The notes under the pieces were generated by a model. It worked only from the letters and a program-made list of their open reading frames with translations. It made no database searches and had not been told where the DNA came from. DNA of 64,000 nucleotides from Prado023 sp963798745 (GTDB taxonomy: Bacteria > Actinomycetota > Actinomycetes > S36-B12 > CAIYMF01), in NCBI GenBank assembly GCA_963798745.1, contig CAWCUF010000002.1, positions 390,710 to 454,709 on the forward strand. The letters are read 5' to 3'. Both the position numbers and the translations under genes were made by a program. Shown in pieces: positions 59,509-64,000 of the stretch (position 1 is its first letter; each line of letters begins with the position of its first letter).

Positions 59509-59667
59509 TCAGCCCTTGCGTGGGCGCGTCATCCGCGTCATCCACGGGCTCTCAGTGGCGGCGTGATCGGGTGGTGGTCACGGCGAGCTGGTCGCCCTCG
59601 GATCGCCAAGTTCCACCAGCCCCGGCACGCGCGTGTCGCCGATGATGCGGCCCATGGGGGCGGCTGG

Positions 59668-60189
59668 TCACAGGTGCGCAGTGAGCGCCCGGCTGAGGTG
59701 ACCGACCAGGGTGCCCGCCCCGTCCACGGGGCGGGCCCGGCCCGGTAGACGCAGGGCGCCGGGGTGGGGGGCAGCCCAGAGCCGGTCCAATTGGTCACCG
59801 ACCTCGTCGGGGACCTCGAGGACGTCACCGTAGGTGCCTGCCCAGTTCACGGCAGGGGCCTGGTGGGCCATGCGTTCGCAGGGGATCCGCTCAGTGATCG
59901 GGAGTAGCCGATCCCACTCGATGAGCACATGGGTGCCCAGCGTGCCGGGGCGGTCGCTGGGCCCGGCCCGGAACGGCGCGCTGCGCACGGCCCCGCGGCC
60001 AACCAGCCCGCGGGTATGGCCCTGGAGTATCAACTGCACCCCGGTACCCGGTGCGGGCACCCGACCGATGCCCAGGTGCCACGGTGCAGCCATGTGGCCG
60101 GTGAGCGCCACCCCGGTCACAGCGTGCTCGTAGGGCGGCACCCAGCGAGTGCCGCGGTCGAGGTCCCACCCCAGGACTACCGTGCCCAT
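59668..60189 (-). CDS. hypothetical protein, possibly EVE/PUA-like
   Basis: A 173-residue cytosolic protein. It opens GTVVLGWDLDRGTRWVPPYE. The middle is a beta-rich segment (GIGRVPAPGTGVQLILQGHTRGLVGRG) with an IEWDRLLP strand and a conserved WAGTYG near the end. The pattern of gating segments around a small barrel resembles N-terminal EVE-like domains seen in front of HNH nucleases, but no nuclease domain is present. ATG 60189 is chosen because homology-like order begins there. Function unknown. Confidence 0.5.
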   Translation of the reverse strand: MGTVVLGWDLDRGTRWVPPYEHAVTGVALTGHMAAPWHLGIGRVPAPGTGVQLILQGHTRGLVGRGAVRSAPFRAGPSDRPGTLGTHVLIEWDRLLPITERIPCERMAHQAPAVNWAGTYGDVLEVPDEVGDQLDRLWAAPHPGALRLPGRARPVDGAGTLVGHLSRALTAHL

Positions 60190-60632
60190 ATGTCCAGTGT
60201 GCCCGACCCGGGACCCTGGAACCACGATGGCATGGGCGATTGGGCCGTTCGTGGAGCCGGTGTGGGCAGTGTCACCTGGTTCGCGCCAACTGGAAGCCCA
60301 CGCCCATTCCGACACATCGGCGGTCCAGGTTGCCCCGAGTGGGGCTGTTCCTGGATTGGTCACGCTGGGTGAGATGTGACAGATCAACGGCCGATCACAG
60401 TTGCGTCCATCGACGTCGTGAAACACCGCGTCGCACTGGGCCTCGACGCGGCGAAAGGGGCGCCCTCGATCATGCTCCTGTGTTGAGACGACAGCATGAC
60501 ATCGGGCCCTGTCGCGGTCTGGCAGCCCATCGAAAGCCGGGCGGGGAGGGGGTGCTGTAACGCGCTGGGTGTAGCGAATTGGGGGTCTGCGGCCATGGAA
60601 GGGTGAAAGCATCAGGCGGTGGGGGGGCGGTG

Positions 60633-61259
60633 ATGGGGAACCTTCGAGGCTGCGAGGGGGCGGAGCAAGAATTCATGGCCTTGTTCGAGGCGTATCACCG
60701 GCAGGTAGTGGCGTATGCGGCGCGCCGGACCCGTCCCGCTGGCGACCTCGCCGTGGCACAGGACGTGGCCGCGGACGTGTTCACCATCGCTTGGCGGCAC
60801 CTCTGCGCCCCGCGGCAGTCAGGCGACGTCGGCCCAGCGATCGGTCTGCCTTGGTTGCTGGTCACGGCGGGCCACGTGCTCAGTCAGCACGTCCGCGACG
60901 ACACGCGCCGAGTGGCGCGGGAGGAGCGCGCGATGACTGACCGGGCGATGGCCCCGCACACCTCCCCGGACATCTTCGGTCCGGCCGAGGTCCAGGCCCT
61001 GAGCGCGCAGGTCGCCAAGGCGTTGGATCGGATGGCACCGGGTGACCGGGAGCTGCTGCTTCTGCGGGTGTGGGATGAGTTGTCCTTCGCCCAAGCCGCC
61101 GAGGTGCTCGGATGCTCGCCGGGGGCTGCGCGGGTGCGCTGGTTGCGCGCACGGCGCCGCTTCGCCGCAGCCCTGACCCTTGAAAGCGACCTCCACCCAC
61201 TCGACCGGGCGGCATCCCTGCCCGGCCCAGTCCCGATCCCGGAAGGAGACCGGCGATGA
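60633..61259 (+). CDS. ECF-type RNA polymerase sigma factor
   Basis: A 208-residue sigma factor. Region 2 (residues about 10-85) reads FEAYHRQVVAYAARR, AQDVAADVFTIAWRHL and WLLVTAGHVLSQHVRD. Region 4 (about 130-185) reads LDRMAPGDRELLLLRVWDEL with the helix-turn-helix SFAQAAEVLGCSPGAARVRW. Both domains are complete. GGGGGCGG lies before ATG 60633. Its stop overlaps the next gene (ATGA), which encodes a CU044_5270-type protein that usually acts as a regulatory partner. Confidence 0.85.
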   Translation: MGNLRGCEGAEQEFMALFEAYHRQVVAYAARRTRPAGDLAVAQDVAADVFTIAWRHLCAPRQSGDVGPAIGLPWLLVTAGHVLSQHVRDDTRRVAREERAMTDRAMAPHTSPDIFGPAEVQALSAQVAKALDRMAPGDRELLLLRVWDELSFAQAAEVLGCSPGAARVRWLRARRRFAAALTLESDLHPLDRAASLPGPVPIPEGDRR

Positions 61260-61912
61260 CCTCCACACGAAGCGCCATGGCCCAGCTGAGGGCCGCGAAC
61301 CCGTCACGGCCTAGCTGGTACGTCGACTCGCCCACCGAGGTCGCCGAGGTCCTGTTCGGTGAACCTCCCGCCGACGCCACAGGGCCTGGTCAGACCTGGA
61401 CCACCGACCTGGTCCCGAACGACACCGCGGGATCGTGGCAGGAACCCACCCAGGCATGGCTGGCCGGGTTGCCGCGCGACCCCGACCAGCTGCGCGACCA
61501 GCTCTACAAGGACACCAGCGGACGAGGCCGGTCCCACGACGGCGAGGTTCTGGTCAACATCGCTGATGCGCTGCGCTCCGGCGTGGTTCCAGCGGGCCTG
61601 CGAGCCGCCCTGTTCCGGGTGCTCGAGACCGTGCCGGGCGTAGACATCGTCCAACGCCACGCCGACGGCCAGATCTCGATCGGCCGGCTCGAGACCCGCG
61701 ACGGGCAACGGGAGGAGATCATCATCGACCCGGCCACCGGCATCTACGTCGGCGAGCGCACCCTCCAGGTCCAGGAATTCGGGTCGATCCCGGCCGGAAC
61801 CGTCATCGAGGACGTCGACGTCACCACGACCCTCGTCGACCAGATCCCGCAGCAGGTCCGCGACCATGCCGAACTCTGGACTTGCACCGCGGACGGGGTG
61901 TGCGGCCAGTAA
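61256..61912 (+). CDS. CU044_5270-family protein lacking the membrane helix
   Basis: A 218-residue protein translationally coupled to the ECF sigma factor. The C-terminal half is typical of the family: DALRSGVVPAGLRAALFRVL, ETVPGVDIVQRHADG and REEIIIDPATGIYVGERTLQ. Intact relatives have an N-terminal anti-sigma-like part and one membrane helix; here the first 60 residues are short, polar and have no hydrophobic segment. It may have lost its anchor by deletion and could act as a soluble regulator or be inactive. Confidence 0.65.
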   Translation: MTSTRSAMAQLRAANPSRPSWYVDSPTEVAEVLFGEPPADATGPGQTWTTDLVPNDTAGSWQEPTQAWLAGLPRDPDQLRDQLYKDTSGRGRSHDGEVLVNIADALRSGVVPAGLRAALFRVLETVPGVDIVQRHADGQISIGRLETRDGQREEIIIDPATGIYVGERTLQVQEFGSIPAGTVIEDVDVTTTLVDQIPQQVRDHAELWTCTADGVCGQ

Positions 61913-62172
61913 CAGAAGCGTTCCTCGGGCGCCATGCTGCGGGGAAGCTCGCCGTGCTTCCCCGCACGTGACGACGTCGCGAACCACCCGACGCAGCCAC
62001 CCTGCAGCGACAGAACGCTCCGCACGAGGTACCCGCGTCCACAGGCGGCGCTGCGACGCACCAGCGCCACGCACTGTCGGTGCGTGAGGTGTTGCAGCCA
62101 CCTCGCTATCGGGCCCGTTCGGCGGGATGATGAAGTCGGGTTGGATCGTGGGTCTGGCCCGTGGGAGTGATG

Positions 62173-62688
62173 ATGGATGTCGTCGAGGTCCCCTCGTCCG
62201 GTTCCCGGGGTGCGAAGCCCGCGGGGTCGCCCCGCAGCGGCTGGCGGAGACCCGCCATAGCGGGAGCGGTTGCGTTCTGGTCGGCCAACCTCGTCATCTC
62301 GTTGACCCCGATCGCCGCCGCATACCGGTCCGCATTGTCGATTGCCTATGTGCCGATGCTCGTGGAGGCGGCAGTCGGTGGACTGCTCATCGCAAGCGTC
62401 GTGGCTCTGGTGCTCGTGCGATACCAGGAGCGGGTCCCGGGCAGCGGCCCGCTGAGCCGGGCCCTGTGGCTCAGCTCGGCCGCCCTCATCCTTCTCACCG
62501 TGGTCGTCGAGCTGCCCTCGAAGCTGCGATCGGGAGTGTCTGACCCCGGCCACTGGTTGCTCGTGGCGACGGTGTTCAACGTGATCCGCGTCATGGCCCT
62601 CGGACTGGCGGTCGGGCTGGTCACCCGCGCAGAGCAGACTGGAGCAGGTCCCCTCGCACAGGTGACCGAACGAGGGGGGCTGCCGTGA
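62173..62688 (+). CDS. polytopic membrane protein next to DUF4386
   Basis: A 171-residue protein with four helices (near 28-48, 58-80, 95-115, 130-150) and a polar N-terminus rich in Ser and Gly. ATG 62173 has GGGAG five bases upstream; GTG 62161 and ATG 62170 are alternatives. It overlaps the DUF4386 gene by four bases (GTGA). I do not recognise the family. Confidence 0.55.
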   Translation: MDVVEVPSSGSRGAKPAGSPRSGWRRPAIAGAVAFWSANLVISLTPIAAAYRSALSIAYVPMLVEAAVGGLLIASVVALVLVRYQERVPGSGPLSRALWLSSAALILLTVVVELPSKLRSGVSDPGHWLLVATVFNVIRVMALGLAVGLVTRAEQTGAGPLAQVTERGGLP

Positions 62689-63365
62689 TCGGGACGGAAT
62701 GGCCGCGGACCGCGGTCGCTCGCTGGGCGGGCGGCCTGTACCTGGCCTACGTCCTGGCCAACGTGCTCGCCAGCCAACTCGGGCACATCGGGCTCAGCGA
62801 CGCGGACACGCTGCGCGCGACCATCACCGGTGACGAGGTGCTGTTCCGGCTGGGGCTGGTCGCCGCGATCAGCTCAGCGCTGCTGTTCGTCCTCACCGCC
62901 TGGGCGCTCTACGTGCTCCTGCGGCCAGTCAACGAACCCCTTGCCCTGCTCCTGCTCATACTCAACGCGATCGGGGTGGCCGTGCAGTGCGCGAGCTACC
63001 TGCCACTGTTCGCCGTTCTCGCGCAGAGCGACGCCGTGGGACTCACCGGCCCGCAACTCGACGGCCTGGCGATGCTGTCAGTCACCACCCACCAGACCGG
63101 CTTCATCATGGCCCAGGTGTTCTTCTCCGCATGGCTGTTCCCCCTGGGCTGGCTCGTCCTGCGCTCGGGGTTCCTCCCCCGGTTCCTCGGCTGGCTCCTC
63201 CTCCTGGACGGCGTCGGGGTCCTCGTCTGGTTCCTCCAGGCACTCCTCGCACCCGGGTACCCCGCGATCAGCTACCCCTCCTGGGCGATCGGCTTCATCG
63301 CCGAGGTCAGCCTCGCGCTATGGCTCCTCATCAAGGGCGTACCCCCAGAGGAACCCACGCACTGA
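62685..63365 (+). CDS. DUF4386 membrane protein
   Basis: A 226-residue protein with six helices. It opens ARWAGGLYLAYVLANVLAS, continues with VLFRLGLVAAISSALLFVLT and LPLFAVLAQSDAVGLTGPQL, and the C-terminal pair SAWLFPLGWLVLRSGFLPRF and IGFIAEVSLALWLLIKGV fits DUF4386. Function is unknown. It starts at GTG 62685, coupled to the upstream membrane gene. The gap 63366-63563 holds no gene. Confidence 0.78.
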   Translation: MIGTEWPRTAVARWAGGLYLAYVLANVLASQLGHIGLSDADTLRATITGDEVLFRLGLVAAISSALLFVLTAWALYVLLRPVNEPLALLLLILNAIGVAVQCASYLPLFAVLAQSDAVGLTGPQLDGLAMLSVTTHQTGFIMAQVFFSAWLFPLGWLVLRSGFLPRFLGWLLLLDGVGVLVWFLQALLAPGYPAISYPSWAIGFIAEVSLALWLLIKGVPPEEPTH

Positions 63366-63563
63366 CCAGTCATCGCCAGTCGCCGCCCAAGCTGAGCGGA
63401 CGCCGGGGTGGTCGACTCGCGGCAATATGGGGCAGGTCAGTCGAGGTCCACTTCGCCGATCCCGCGTGCGGGGCCGCCCGAGTTCGCTGCCCGGGGATAC
63501 CAGGACGCGCGCGACGCGGGGCCCTTGCCAGAGCGCCCGGCTGCCGGGTCGGCTATCCGGTGC

Positions 63564-63878
63564 TCAGTGCACCACCTTGAGGCCAACTACCCCGCCAATG
63601 ATCATGACGAGGAAGGCGATCTTGGGTGCGGACACCGGCTCCAGGCCGGTGGCCATGGAGTAGACCACGGTGAGCGAGGCACCGATCCCCACCCAGACGG
63701 CGTAGGACGTGCCAACGGGGAGTTCCCGCATGGCGTAGGCGAGACCGCCCATGGAGACCACGAGAGCCACGCCGAACACCAGCGACGGCGCCAGGCGGGT
63801 GAACCCATCGGAACGGTCGAGCGCGACGGCCCACACCGCCTCAAGAACCCCGGACACGATGAGCACGATCCACGACAC
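63564..63878 (-). CDS. small multidrug resistance (SMR) efflux protein
   Basis: A 104-residue four-helix protein. The membrane-embedded Glu of the first helix is in SGVLEAVWAVALDRSDGFTR (Glu13), and YAVWVGIGASLTV and KIAFLVMIIGGVVGLKV complete the family pattern. The WAVALDRSDGF segment is closer to the Gdx/SugE guanidinium exporters than to EmrE. It works as an antiparallel dimer that exchanges protons for a cationic substrate. GTG 63878 with GGAG upstream gives the usual family length. Confidence 0.88.
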   Translation of the reverse strand: MSWIVLIVSGVLEAVWAVALDRSDGFTRLAPSLVFGVALVVSMGGLAYAMRELPVGTSYAVWVGIGASLTVVYSMATGLEPVSAPKIAFLVMIIGGVVGLKVVH

Positions 63879-63903
63879 GCTTGTCTCCTCCGAGCGGTTG
63901 ACA

Positions 63904-63934
63904 CTCGCCGGGTACTGCACCCCTAGTCCGCGAG
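63904..63934 (-). promoter_or_regulatory. structured leader before the SMR gene
   Basis: On the minus strand CTCGC (63934-63930) pairs with GCGAG (63908-63904) and encloses GGACTAGGGGTGCAGTACCC, in which GGG can pair with CCC. Parts of it (GGAC, AGG-GTGC, GTACCCGG) resemble guanidine-III riboswitches, which control SMR genes, but the downstream pseudoknot strand is not evident. The assignment is tentative. Confidence 0.25.
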
Positions 63935-64000
63935 CCGCGCGGGGCGGCGCCAGCGTCGCACGCAGCGCGAGCGCCGGGCAAGCGTGCCCGCTCTGCGCGC

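Overview
The window is very GC-rich DNA with frequent GTG starts, ATGA-type gene overlaps and several leaderless promoters (a TANNNT -10 box six or seven bases before the start codon). The gene families (Wadjet of the TIGR02677-02680 kind, SdpI/DUF1648, DUF4870, CU044_5270, DUF5701, DUF2252) point to a chromosome of an Actinomycetota bacterium. I cannot name the genus. No rRNA gene, intact tRNA gene or CRISPR array was seen.

Region by region. 0-13.3 kb is ordinary metabolism and envelope: a truncated enolase-superfamily gene, an SDR, a beta-propeller lipoprotein, a Gfo/Idh/MocA oxidoreductase, an SMP-30 lactonase, a very large protein that resembles PPi-dependent PEP carboxykinase, a SOUL haem protein, SdpI-like and DUF4870 membrane proteins, and an ArsR/SRPBCC pair with its operator. 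13.4-15.2 kb holds a secreted-protein locus with a decayed lipoprotein gene. 15.4-23.5 kb is a complete four-gene Wadjet anti-plasmid operon (jetABCD), tightly coupled by 4-base overlaps. It is followed at 23.7-25.4 kb by an intact two-gene unit: a DUF6345 protein with a caspase-like His/Cys arrangement and an unknown partner, closed by a strong terminator. This is the best candidate for something new.

25.6-26.6 kb is a graveyard of a decarboxylase and an SDR. 26.7-35.4 kb has an alpha/beta hydrolase, a NarL-type two-component system and, facing away from it, a DUF6220/membrane/multicopper-oxidase operon. 35.4-52 kb is a patchwork: membrane-protein, DUF5701, MazF, sugar-isomerase, patatin, NhaC, DUF202, TMEM175, DUF2252, STAS and rsgA remnants. 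These lie between intact toxin-antitoxin pairs and intact housekeeping-type genes (K+ channel, AI-2E transporter, FUSC protein, thioredoxin). A 3' half of tRNA-Gly(TCC) at 37.86 kb looks like the att scar of an integrative element. 52.5-55.5 kb has an intact DUF2252 gene with an IS630-family element inserted exactly at its stop codon, followed by a VOC protein.

56.2-59.4 kb is a sulfonate/nitrate-type ABC transporter operon that ends with an Rrf2 regulator and has a near-consensus promoter. 59.7-64 kb has an EVE-like hypothetical protein, an ECF sigma factor coupled to a CU044_5270 protein without a membrane anchor, two DUF4386-like membrane proteins and an SMR efflux protein.

Many broken genes differ from a readable family member by single-base changes in short homopolymers. 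Some may be assembly errors. Others, with large deletions and junctions between unrelated fragments, are genuine decay.
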